Of a stretch of DNA of 64,000 nucleotides, positions 1 to 12,900 are shown piece by piece; the first letter of the stretch is position 1; every line of letters begins with the position of its first letter. The notes below the pieces were generated by a model. The model had not been told where the DNA came from. It made no database searches and saw only the letters and a program-made list of their open reading frames with translations. This DNA comes from Nemopilema nomurai. Taxonomy: Eukaryota; Cnidaria; Scyphozoa; Rhizostomeae; Rhizostomatidae. Position numbers and translations under genes: made by a program. The stretch is from contig ML133395.1 in NCBI GenBank assembly GCA_003864495.1, positions 1,846,075-1,910,074 of the forward strand. Direction: 5' to 3'.

Positions 1-1191
1 ATCTTTTGCATGAAAGGCTAGGTTTAGCATTCATTCAATTAACTTTAATAAGAAATTTATTAAGTTTTGAAAAACTTGCACAGTGTGCAAAACATAGTTA
101 ATATTCAAATTGTAAGAAAGGAGGCTATAAAAAAGGGAAAGAAGGCTCAGTTTGAACGAAATAGATTAAGAAGAGATTATTAAAATAGGATATTTATTTA
201 AGAAAAGTAAACTTGCTTTCTTATACAAAAAGAATTTCCAAGGTAACCATTATACAAAACATTACAAAATTAGCAAAGAAAATTTTGCAATTATGTAGCA
301 AATGCAAAAACAATGGAAAGCTTTTAGCATAAAGAAATTGTTTGGAGTGGCAGGTTGAGTTGAAGAGTGAGTTGTCATTTATTCAGAAAAAATGCATGCT
401 TCCTAGGACAAAACCACAATTTTCATCTTTTCAAATTACAACAATTCACCCAAAAGCTTGTGTAAACTAGTTTGGTTACGAAGAGTTTATGAAGTTCAAA
501 TTAAAATGCTCACATGTACTTTCAAAAGGTGTATGCTTCTACCAGCAAACCACAAGGAGGTAATTTATACTAGTTGACAGTACAATAGTTCTTGTTCCTC
601 AACTGCTTATAAACTGATTCTGTGAATCATAAATCATTTATTTGGAAAACAAATACAGCAAAAGATTCTTAAGTTCATTATAATCGTCCTTCCTTGCTAC
701 AAAACAATATTAAGCTGGCAGTAAATTTTCATATTCAACATAACTGCAAAGGGAAATACAAGATACGGATAACTTATGAATGCATACCTATAAAAGCATA
801 CCAAGAATGACCAATTAAATATGCAAAAAGTTATAAATACAATTGGGAATGGGGCCTAACTAACCTAGAAAGCCTTTGAACAAAGGCAGATTCAAGAGGG
901 CTTGTGTGTGAATGGCTGTCAAAATCTGTATAAATAACATCACACAAATAGTTTGTGGACTAATTAGGATTTGGCCTTTAGTTATTAGGAGAAATGAAAA
1001 AAGCTTGGTGCTTATAGGCAGAGTCTTGTCTAGTTTTTGCTTTCAATCTGGGGACTGCTAAACAGGGCACACTTAGAATTTTTGTGTGTAGAAAAATGCT
1101 GCTACAGATGTGAGCATAGTGCTGTAAATGGAATAAAACTGTTAGTTAGAAATGATTTCACATAAAATGTTTCATATTCCATGGTATTATT
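1..1191. other. AT-rich non-coding flank, probably ARL-like 3' UTR plus intergenic
   Basis: No open frame here has recognisable protein features. The stretch lies just downstream of the stop codon of the minus-strand ARL-like gene, so its right-hand part is probably that gene's 3' untranslated region. A reverse-complement poly(A) signal (TTTATT on the plus strand) occurs near 637. Where the transcript ends cannot be decided from sequence alone. Confidence 0.4.
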
Positions 1192-3001
1192 TCAATTTAA
1201 AAACACCTGTGTAATTTGTTCCTGCAAATCTGAAACCCCCTCTGTGGAAGGTGCTCCTCCACATTGCACTTGCACACTTGCATACTCAAATCTGTCATCT
1301 ACGAGCTTCTGCTTAATTTCCTCTATCATATCATTGATTGGAACAGAAAGGTCTTTGTCTCTTTTGCTCAACACTATGATAACAGGAATATGCAATAATG
1401 CTTCTAGCTGCAGAACCTCTTCTAAAGTTGCCAATGTGTCTTGGAGCAAACTGCCATCTGATGAGTCTATAACATACATGAGCAAATCGGTACCATTGAC
1501 AAACTTGCTCCAGTATTCTCTGTACCTTTCAGACCCACCAACTAAAAAAAACATTTGATAAAAGTATTTAAGTAAAAATCTCATTATTATTGGTTTACTT
1601 TTTCCTATGCCACACAGAGGTGTGATTTGAAGAAAAAGCACAACTACATATATTAGATTCACAAGCTCACTATCTCTATGGAATAAATATCAAATATTTA
1701 TAAGACTTGGCAAAAATTGATTTGTCCCTCATATGTCATTCTCACATATGTCATTGTCACATACATCGCATACGTCACATATTTTACTTAATAAATTGTG
1801 CAATGTTTTAACTTAGAAATAGCATGATAATTTGTTTGCCGTTATCACAGCAAGTTTCTCGCATCAAAAAGACATGAGGCAAACTCAACAAAAAAGTAAG
1901 GTAAAGGAACATAAATATTATCAATGAGTTAAGACATACTTTCCATGATGTCCAGCCTTTGGTTTATGTTTGTTATGCAAACAACATTGAAACCATGGGT
2001 TGGTTGGTATTCTCTTCTGTCCTGTTCATTGGTCAAAGCAGACAGCAGACAGGACTTCCCTGACTTTTCTAATCCAAGAACAAGTATTTTTTTGCCATTA
2101 CCAATGTCAGTATCATCAACATTCTCACTTGGCTGTCTGTTTTTTATATCTGCTGCCTTCCCTCCAGGTTCTGTAAAGTAAAGAACACACATAGCTTTCT
2201 ATGAAATTCTGAGAAACCTCCATGTGTCCTATAAACACTCTTCTGGAAGCAATTGGGATTTGCTTATCTCAAATTTTCCTTTCCTTCGTTGTATTTATAA
2301 AATGAACCAAAAATAAAATTCCCTTTTTTCAGTTGAATTAGCTGTGAAGTGCTTTGTGGTTTTCAATTAGCGTTTGATGTTTAATGCTACACAGCTGGGT
2401 TTAAATCGAGGAGGCAAGTAAAAATGATCAAAAGGACTGTAATTGATATCAATGTATCATTTTATGCCAACCATTTGCTAAAGTAAACTTGCTTCAATGT
2501 ATTCTTCATCACGTAAAGAAACTGTTCTATATACATTTGCTAAGAATACTTTGCTAAACAACCAAACTTTAAAACTTTCATTCGGTGACTACAGGTGGGA
2601 GGGTCTCCAATGGACCTCCGATAGCATGAAGAATTGTTTAATAATTTGCAATAAAATTTTCTTTTTTGTTGTTTTTGCTTCTAGACTTTAACTAACTAAT
2701 AAGAGGATTGTAACTAAAAAATCCTCAATCTGCGAATAGTTCTCTGGATAACCTAATGGTATAAACGGTTTTATTTCGCCATGATACCCAGAGTAGGTTA
2801 AATTGCTGACTTTGCATCTACATTTGAAAGGATAATCATCCTGGTTACTTCAGAAAACTTACCTGAGAAATCCGTGTCCCCGCCCTTCTCTCCTCTGCGA
2901 AGTCTTCGGTACAGAATGTAAGCACCAACAGATATTGCTGCAACACCAGTTGTTACAATTATTGCTTTCTTCGTAAAGGAAATACTCCTTAGTTTGTCCA
3001 T
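1192..3001 (-). CDS. ARL9/ARL10-like small GTPase with N-terminal membrane anchor
   Basis: Three coding exons on the minus strand, 2863-3001, 1940-2170 and 1192-1541, joined by GT..AG introns in phase 1, give 239 aa. Residues about 12-31 form a hydrophobic segment followed by a basic stretch (YRRLRR), a probable membrane anchor in place of the myristoylated glycine of ARF proteins. The P-loop GLEKSGKS is at residues 79-86, and the switch I motif PTHGFN, with the conserved Thr, at 103-108. Switch II reads EIGGS at 123-127, so Ser stands where ARFs carry the GTPase Gln. The guanine-specificity motif is SKRD (182-185) rather than NKxD. Anchor plus GGS in switch II matches the ARL9/ARL10 branch from memory. 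The substrate is GTP; cellular role and effectors of this branch are poorly known. The gene is head to head with FRA10AC1. Confident about family, less about the exact orthologue. Confidence 0.85.
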
Positions 3002-3900
3002 TTTCGTCTTCTTGTTGTTTTCCTTAAATGTTGCCTCCTTAATTCCATTGAACGCCCTTGTTGCTACAACCTCGTTTTCGTTTGATGTCGCTGATGGTTG
3101 TGTGATCTTCAGGAATACCTTTGCAACAAATCAGAATTTTATTCAGAAAAGTTTCTGCTTCGCTAAAAAAAAAGAAAAAAATGTAAGTTGTTCCTTATTT
3201 CCAAGATTTGATTTATAGAATATACAAATATCAACTACAGGAGTGGCGGGGTGGCCATATTCTCTCTTGGCAGGTCAAGTTTATCATTGCAAACAACACA
3301 TTTTTCGCCCCCTATCACTAGTGCACTATATATCTATGCATTGGTCAATTGTAAACACTTGCAAAATGTTAGGGAAAATTATTTATTTATCTTGTAATTC
3401 CGGCTTTCTTTAATTTGCATTAATTGAAAAGTGACGTAGCTAATTATTTGTTCAAAACTTGAATCCGTGAAACCCAGTTAATATTTGGATCCTGCAATGC
3501 ATGGATAACCTGCGAAGCCCTGTTAATTATTCCTTACCCAGCACAAACAGACTTCCCCAATTAGGCAAACACATGAATCAACTTTCACCCTGGTCAACTT
3601 TCATCCTGACATAGTCTTGGTACATGTAGATTTAAATAGGTAGATGTCATTGTCCAGCATTTATAGGTGTGACTTTAAAACAAGCTTTTCAAAACTTCCT
3701 ATTAACATGAAATGTTAGCATCAATTAGAGTGTCTTTGTTACAAAACCTTCCAAGATAGCTCAATCCTGTAACATGTAAGCATCTTTTAGGCTATAACTT
3801 GTCTAATTTAACATACCCTCTGGTATATAGATTTCTCCTGATTTGTTTATGCATTTCTTTGTTTTTCAATGACATTAATTTACTTATTTATGGAAAAAAG
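3002..3900. promoter_or_regulatory. Shared upstream region between ARL-like gene and FRA10AC1
   Basis: About 0.9 kb between the ARL-like start codon and the first FRA10AC1 exon I can place. The two genes diverge, so the region should hold the ARL-like promoter and 5' UTR, and perhaps the FRA10AC1 promoter or a missing first exon. I saw no clear TATA box. An A-rich run lies at about 3164-3181. I searched all frames for the acidic, serine-rich N-terminus usual for FRA10AC1 and did not find it. Confidence 0.35.
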
Positions 3901-6900
3901 ACAACATCACTTCCAACCTTTCATTGCCATGGATGCTGTATCCTCTCTCTTACAATGTCTTCTTCATCCTATTATTCATTAGATTTAAGGGCATTTTATT
4001 CAAATTAAAGCACTATCGGTAATGTGTTTGACAAATATAAGTGCATATTTGTAATAATGCAGCCAAGTAAGTAAGTTAAGAACTATTCAAGGGGGGAAAT
4101 TGGAACAGGTGACCTGACCACAGAGGCAAAAAGTGCAATCATCAGGCTAATACAATACAGCCTCAGCTCAATAGGACAGAGGACTTCTAACAAAAAGGGG
4201 CCATTGTTCAAGGTCTCAGTTTGATACCAAAATCTAGAATAATGCCACTGGTTAATTAATCTTACTTTTGTGACCATTGTAAAACATATATGCACAGAGG
4301 AGTGTAAGGTGGCTCATCAAAGTCAAGAGTGATGCAATGTTGGTGACTGTAAGCTCATCTCTTGTTTTGTCACGCTCAAAAGATCTTGTCCCGTTACACA
4401 CAATCAAAGTTCAGAAGTGTTTGTACTGGGGCAGTTTCATTTTAACATCTGTCTATTTGTGGTTGGTAACTTGTGATACAAATTTTCCAGGGTATTAATA
4501 TTGCCAAACAAAAGTTTTCTAAATACTAATGCCTCTGATAACCACCTTTGTGTACTCACAGAGCTTGGACAGATATCACCTTGAACATTAGGCAGTTATT
4601 AAGCTACTCTGTTCACAAATATAGAAGACCTATTATAAAGCTCTTTAACTACCATTAGTTCTCAAGGCACAAGAAGCTGATCAATGATTATCTAAGGTAC
4701 TATGGTGGCAACATCTCAGATTTCCAGAGATCAAGGTGATCCTAGTATTATTTTTTATTGTTACAGTGGTCTTTCACATTCAAGTACATTGGGCTTTCAT
4801 CTTGTATTATATACTTTTTGTTCTTTTGCTCTTTGTAAATTCAGATCTTTGCTTGAATACTCAAATGATGATTATAGATTCTTTTGTGACAATTCAATTG
4901 GCAGATGAAATTTAAGTGGCTGACCCCACACTTTTGTGGCATTAATCCTGCACAAAAGCTTGACAAGATGCTATGTTTTTGTAGAATTTGTAGGGGAATA
5001 GTTCACTGGAGATTGACATTTTATTTTTTAGACTGTAGATTTGAAGTATTTGTCTAACCTCTGTGATTTTACTTTGGCCCTCTTCACTAAACTTTAATAT
5101 GCACTTTTTGTGTTTTAGAGATAAGGACAAAACAGATTATGATGTTATCAAAGAGAATCACAGGTTCTTAGCTTTGTGTGGCTTTCATAAAACCTATCTG
5201 TACTAAATGTCGATCTATTTTGCAAAAGTGACCAAATGCAATTGCAATTCCTTGTTCATTTAGTTTGATACCTTGATTTTTCATGGTATTTCAAAAAGAT
5301 CATACAGGAAATTTTACAGGCATTCACCTCATTCTTTATGGGTTGAAGTGTCCAACTCAGTTGTTCTGTATACGTGTTTTAGAGTAAAATGCACAAGCTG
5401 TTTATTTTTAGCAGGTGGATGTGATTCTTCCAAAGATCTTAACCTACAGGCTTGACACTTCCTGCCACAGTGGCAATTGTATCTATTGCATCTTGTTTTT
5501 TGCAACTAAGGGTAGTGCCATTCTCAGCTTGTACTGCTGACAAATTTTTAGGAGATTTGATTCAAAATAGTCATTTTTTCGTGGGATATTCCAATAGCCT
5601 ACATACAAGTATTATCTTCCTTCCAAATCACACCTCATACTCATATTGTGATTGAATGTTTTTTGGTTGTCTAGATTTGTTTGGGAGGATGAAGATGAAG
5701 AGGAGACTACTTGGTACATGTTTTTAAATTATTCTTTTGCTAGACACGAGTTGCATTCAGGCATATTTGCAATGAATATGATTGATTTCATTGACTTCAA
5801 TATGTGTATTATTGGGTATGCTGCCTCAAGTATTTCAGCGTTTCAACAACAATCATTAGAGTTTTGTTGTATACTGTTGGATAATGTTTTCAGAAGCAAA
5901 ATAAGTTTAGTCTGGTGTGTTGATGTTTGCTAATTTGAATGCTTTACTGTCTGCCTTGATGATGATATGACTTGGCAACAAAATCACCAATGTTTTAATA
6001 TATAAAAAAACTTTCTTTTGGGGAGCAACAGAAGTCAATGTTTCTCAGCAAAGATGTAAATCAAGATAAGCAACAAATTTAAATTATTTTTATTTAGTTT
6101 ACGGGAACTGGGCCACATCGTCAAATCACTTGCATATCATTTTCATTGGGGTTGATATGCTGAATTTTTCGTCATGAAACCCATTTTTTTCATTGCAGGG
6201 GGAAATCTCTTGCAAAGAAATACTACGAAAAGTTATTTAAAGAATATTGCATATCGGATCTGAGCAGATACAAAGAAAATAAGGTACTGGACATTATCTA
6301 CTTAGGTCTTTTGTAGTTATCATTAATTATAATGTCCTAATGATGTCCTTACTTATAATGGCTTTTCAGGTTTCGTTTTTTTAATTGATAATAATGTCTT
6401 ATATATTTTCGTTTCTCAGTTTGCGATGAGGTGGAGAACAGAAAAGGAAGTCGTTGATGGGAAAGGTTTGATTTCGTTCTTTGTCTTTTAGCACCAAGGA
6501 AAAGGCTAAATTTCTTTAATAGGAGAGAAATGGAAGGGAAGATGAGAATAGAGATCGAACCTTAGAACAAATGTCTGTGTGTTGTTTGTTCTGTTTTATC
6601 TCTAAATGGTGCCCATATCGTATCAAATGCTACAAACTCGACCGTCGTATTAATGTAAAGAACAGACTCCAGTGATGAATGAAGAACTAAGATGCATATA
6701 GAAGCATTCATTGCCAATATTGTTAAGTACGTCTTTGCCAATATAGTTTCTAGCTTGCCTGTACATTCTAGGCCAGTTCATTTGTGGCGGTAGAAAATGC
6801 GATTCGCAAGAGAAGCTTCAGAGCTGGGAGGTCAGGCATTTCGCAAATGAAAATATCTTTATATTATCTTTCTTTTTTATCCTTGTTATCTCATATTCTT

Positions 6901-9900
6901 CTCTTTCTCGCAACACGTTGGAGGTGGTTAATCTATCTTACTAAGTCCCGTGCAACACTTTATTTTGATGACGAAATGATAACAGTGATAATGGTATATA
7001 ATACCTAATAATAACAATGATGATGAATCCGCTTTTAGCAAGCGACATCTAGTGCAATAACAATGATGATGAATCCGTGCAACCTGTTTCCGCACGGAAT
7101 GAAGACATCCATTTTAGCAATGCTATCACGCTATTACCAAAAATGACGTCATTGCGCTTCATTCGTATGCATTTCTTGCTATAGAAAACAGCTTTTGATC
7201 TAGGTGAAGCGAAGCACCGCTGAATATATCTAATTCAGCAATACTTTCTAAAGAAAATCAAACATTGTTAGTATTATGCAGTTGCAATTTGTATGAAAAA
7301 TATCAAGGGATTATTTGAGCATGTATTCTATTCGTTTAGTACAGGGAAATGTTCTTTAGTGTGTAGGACGGTCTTTTAGTGTGTGAATTGTTCAACCCTT
7401 TTTTAATTTCAATGAAGGCAGCAAAGACAAGATTGAGTCAAAAAGGATATTGAAGAGGGAGGAAATAGGAATAATAACCGGAACCTTTGGGGGGAGGGGG
7501 GGGGACTGAAATGCAGATCATGGCTTAAAATTATCTTACATCTTTGGGTATTTTATTTCTCAGCCTGCTTTTCTGTTTTTGTTCTAGGTTAACTTTGGAT
7601 ATACCGAGCACGGTGCGAAGAAAAACGCCCTTGTGAAATTAAGTAAGGCAACTATGAAGTATTGCAAGTGTTTTTAATCCTTCGACGGATCCTTGAGATT
7701 ATGTTTGTTTAGCTGTGTCAACAGACGTTTGCATTTGCAGAAACTTCCTGATACAACTAAGTAGCATTGCTCTTTTCATTTGTGCTTCGTTGACAGAGCG
7801 AAGAATAGAAGCGAAAATGCGTTTCTCCGAATCAAATACTGGTGTCTTTGCTTTTTGTTGATCGTTCGTGCAAAAATCAATCTTATTTGAATTTGTTTAA
7901 GACCTTTAAGAATGATGATGCAAATAGAAAATTCAAAATTCAGCCATTTAATGTATGAACGATTTGTCTTGAGTAATCCTTCTACGTGCAGAAATAATGT
8001 TTGACGAAAGGATATTATTCAGCATCTGACTTAGATGTTTGCACTTTTTAGTTTAATTTCATTTATGGAAGTGAGGAAGGGAAATGAGGATCTGGTTCTT
8101 TGGTGCTATTGGTTTTTATCAAATTAAAGATGAAATAAATTGCGACTGAGTAAAGCCGCATTGTCAAATGTTTTCATTCATTTAATCGCCTCATTGTTCA
8201 GATTTTAAAGTTCAATTTTATGTCTCTCCAGGCATCTTTTTCTGAGAATATTGTTCATTTTTACGGGAAATAAAGTAGTGATATACTGTTGAATCAAAGT
8301 GAAACAGATCTTGACAGGAATAGCGTAGTAAAAACGACGAAAACCTTTATTTATGCTCTCTTCAAGTCCCATTTGGCAAATTGTGACACTTATGTCATTT
8401 GATAAGGTTGCTTGGAGTATAATAGCCCCAAGCTCATAATTTCTTTATTTTTGCCATCCCAGTGGATGTAGATATAGCAAGTAAAGTGAAAATGTCTAAT
8501 TAGTGTTAGATTCAGAGTTGTCATCACTCTTGGGGCCCGCCCGTCACTTTCCCTGTCATATTCGGATCGTGTGTATCCCTACTCTTTCACTTCACTTGCA
8601 CTATCGAACAAATCCTGGATTTACACGTCAAAACTAATAAGTTTTAAGGAATGTCATTCATGAGATTGGTGATTTAATTTCGCCGTTTACCTTTTGACGT
8701 GACGTGATTTGCAGGTTTTAAAATTGCATTCACTGCTATTTGATAATTAATACATTTTATTACTTGGTCGCTGGACACATTTTATCTTAAACTGAGTGCA
8801 CCACCAAAGCAGATGTGAAACCAATTAGAGTTTCGAGTTTCGAGTAACAAGAATTTGTAAAATGGATCGAGCAGCTGTTGGCTTTAATAGGACACGCTTG
8901 GTTTTTCTTCACACCAAGTTCAATATTTGACATTGAAATGTATCCACGAACGAGTTGAATTGTCTATGCATTAATCTGATTTTAAAGATTGGCAATTTGT
9001 TTTTAAAAGCAATTAAATGCAAGATATGTATGGAGATGGAAGATCCTAGCATCATCAAGTGCTGATAGCCAGAGAACAACCTGGCCATTAGCAACTTTCT
9101 ACCGAAGCCCCTCGCAATCTCAAACCAGTTCATTTTGTTTCCGGCATTTTCATTCCAGTTTCTGACTTGATCTTCACCCGCATTAAGAGTCCACACTTTG
9201 CCAAACAAACAATGCTGGATGTTTTAAACATCCTTTCGCCGCATAAAACTTCCCCTTATTGCTGCGAGGTTCGCGTTTGGCGGCTGCAGAAGCACCACAG
9301 TCATAAAGCGTTTGACATTTATCGTTAGCAACCTGAACGCGATATCAATGCGCTTGCTATTTTAGCTCACCTTCAAAACGATCAACGAATAACGAAGCGA
9401 ACTTTTGGGCTCTCTTTCATTTTGAAAATCCAGCCTCTAACTGTTTCTTTTGCCTCCGCAAGGGTTATGCTCAAGCTGCTCCGCAAAGTTGAATTTTCAT
9501 CAACAGTAAGTTGCATTTTATGGCACTTTTTGTAAGCTCAATTCTTAATTGTTTTGCGAATGCGTTTCTTGTACGCGACTCGAAGCTGCTCACTTAATCT
9601 TTATGTTCCTTCTGCTTGAGACACTATTCCCATGAACTTCACTGTCTCCCGTGGCAAAGATAGTGACGTAATAATGTGCAGGTCAAGCCATCCAAAAACG
9701 AATGATACTGGCATTTATGCTCCAGCTCTTGGCCATATCCAAGTAGTCATTAGTAAATTATTTCTTTCGCTTCTAGTACGGTCATGCTGATATCGGTTTA
9801 AACTTTGATTCACAATGATTTTTTGACTCTTCCCATTTCAACTATCTACAGAATCATAAGTTCCCCCTTTCTGTGGTATTGCTTTTAATATTCAGTCAAA

Positions 9901-12900
9901 GTCCATTCTCTTTCTTGGCAGCACTAAAATTTCTTGTGTTTTCAAATTTCTCAACTTCGTTGCTTTTCCTTTTCTTTCGAAATGCTTTAGAAAGGCGTAA
10001 ATTGGTGGTGTCCCGGATCTTTTAGGACAGAGATATTAGATCACATTTGAAAATTTCATGACCGTTCCCAGCAATTTTCTTCGATCCAGAATATATAGGC
10101 ATTGAAATTGGTGCATGCCATGCCGTGTAGTAGAAATATAGCTAATCGCAGTTACGCGTCAGTTGACAATGGTGACACATTTTCTAGGCGAAAGCTGGTC
10201 GAAAGAAAAAAGCAACAACGAGAAACTAAAAACCAAAGAAAAAGAGAACAAAAGAAGACAAAGAGTAAAACAAAAAAGGCAAAGAGAAGAAGAAGGAGTT
10301 CAAGCTCTTCCGAGGAAACTACTGACGAAGAGAAGGAGGCAAAAGAAGGTACAGAGTTTTTGTTTCCTTGACCTGAGGCGTCTAATTTTATTTCTGATTG
10401 ACTCTGAGAGTTATGATGAATTTGTCACTGAAATCAAATATCCCTGAGAAAAAAGAAGTCAGTTCTGTGTACAGAGAATAGGCACATATTATTATCTTAA
10501 TATATGTCTACAGGTGAGAGGCACCCCTAGGGTTTTTTGTATTACATCCAAAAGTTATTCGAACTGTGCAACTGCCATCCTTTTATATGTTCGCTGAAGC
10601 AAAACTTTGGCTGGGTGTGCGTCTTTGGTGAACAAAATATTTACCTAAGTGGGCTTTAGACTCAAAAATTCTTCAAAAAACTCTTCTCACCTGATTATAG
10701 TTACTAGGCCGCATGTTGATGGGGGCAACAAGGAAGTGCCATCATTTGCACTCAGAATGCTTGTTAAATCTTTCTGCGCCGTGCATGAAAGAGACATTCG
10801 TTGCAACTGAGATGTGGCAAGCAAGAAAGATGTCTTGTTGAAAGGCCAATAAGATCATCCAGTGACACGAAAAACCGCCCTTTGTTTCCATTTTGTCAAA
10901 GCTGCAGCGTAATCAGAAAATGGGTTTGAAGTAGTTCTTACATCCATGGTTTGCAAACATTAAGTTGGCAAGTCGTTTGCCGGACTCGAAGGAGAAAATG
11001 TCACCCCGTGCTCGATGCATGGTTTTTGGCAACTATATTGAACTTTAATGATTTAAAGCGTCTTTCTTACGAACATGACATTTCTTAAGGCCATGGCACT
11101 TAATGTGCATTCTGCTGGTAAATAGGGCAATGTGAACCCTAAAGTACAAGAATGAATCGATTTCAGGATTGGCTCTCATGCACCCTGGAAATGGCAATTA
11201 GCACCACCCAATCACGTTGTTACACAGATGAGGCTTATCTAACAAATTTTCTTTTTTCTGTCGGCTGGACCAATGTAAGAAAGGGGGTGGGCGTAAATCT
11301 GTCGCATGCATTAACGAATTTAACGGTTTAAACGCTGGAAAGAAAAGTTTCAGCAAAAAAACTGAAAAAGTATACAAGTGAATAAAGTGGGATAAATTGC
11401 AAATTCAAGCTAACAAACTCAAATCGCTTTCTCGAAGGATAATGGCATCTACTAGAAAAGTGTTTCTGATAAAGTTCTAAATCGTGTCAAGACTGGGAGT
11501 TTCTTGGTGCCTCTCGTTGATTAACATTTCTTCAATAGTGAGCACGTAGATGATAAATTCCGTTAAAGTTATCGACTTCGTTTTGAAATGGTTTGGTGGG
11601 ATTTCATCGAAACTGATAGTCCTCAACTCGTCGGACACCCGTCCTGGGACTCGAAAGGCTTTCACTGTGCGCAGATGGACACGTTTCGGTGATAAACTAT
11701 CTTTAAGATAAACTATCTTTGAGGCGAACCAGCTGTAAACCGCTTTGCCAATGTTTTCGCGTGGCTCAAAACACGATCCATGTCAACCCGGCAGAGGTCA
11801 GCTTAAATTCCCCACGTTGGCCTCACGCTGATACTTGGCACGTCCTAAAACCTGATTGGCCCAGGCACGTTAAGCACTGTTGGCAATGATAATAATAATC
11901 ATAATTATCAGCGTATAGGTTATGTACAATTATTGCTCAGTGACCCTAGCTCGAGAATAATTGCCAACGGCTTTGAGTTCCTCAGACGACGTCTTGTCGA
12001 AGACCACAATGGGCTTTTCAGCAGATCCATTTTCAAACAGATGCAGCCTCGTAGTGCAGCCTCGGTCTCAAACAGAGGCTTTTTTATCTCTTGTGAGTGG
12101 TCTCGCACAAGAATAAGAATCGCAAAGCTAGCTCGTCTAAATAACTGTTTTGGTTTCTATTCATTGTCAATTCACCCCTAGAATATCTACAACAAAATTT
12201 AGGCTAGCATCGTTTTGTTGTTATCATTTATTTTTGACTCTCGTGCTAAAGAAGGACTTTCATGAGCCGTACCAAACTTGATTAATTAGGTATGCTTCAT
12301 ATTTTGAGCGAGAAATTTTTACACATCAGGATAAAGTCCGAGTATCATTTTGCTTCATTGAATTTCCTCTAATCCTTTTTGCTTGATTGCTAAAGTTTCT
12401 TTTTTCCTCTCTGAATGCTCAAGACCTTTTTTCTCAAAGCCTTGCGAAGTTTTAACATGATATAGAATTGATATAAAGGAGGCAATGCTGAAATTCTCAA
12501 TCGAAAATCGCAGGCCTTAAAAGAGGTATCTATAAGATACCTACCAAGGCTCTGTTGAACCTGATAGGCCTCGTTTCGGTACTTAAGGTCATCTTTTATG
12601 TTGTGACGTAGTATTCTGCATTCACGTTTTACCTCTGTTTCAGAAGTGCAACCGGCGGCATCCAGCGAAGCAATCGAAAAGGACGGAACAGAAGACTTCT
12701 GGAGCCAGCCAGCTGAACAGGCAGTCGAGAAGTCAAGGTAAATAATTTCTTCAGATGCAATCTTGCCAGGATCCGATTTGAGTTTTAGATAGTGAAAGTA
12801 AAATTTTGAAGCTAAAAGCTGTTCAGCATTATTCCGCCGGCCTTGTACCCAGAACTGTTCTCCAAAACTGAACCAGAAGCATGGAGAGTTTTTAATTCTC

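Noticed and set aside
4667..4735. Alternative start of FRA10AC1 exon at 4667 (acceptor CTCAAG)
   Set aside because: The acceptor at 4658 (CCATTAG) adds Phe-Ser-Arg in phase with the upstream exon ending IAMDA and restores the family sequence, so 4659 is preferred.
11920..12181. Overlapping 62- and 82-codon frames on opposite strands
   Set aside because: No domain, no splice context and inside a FRA10AC1 intron; could be an old repeat but I cannot show other copies.
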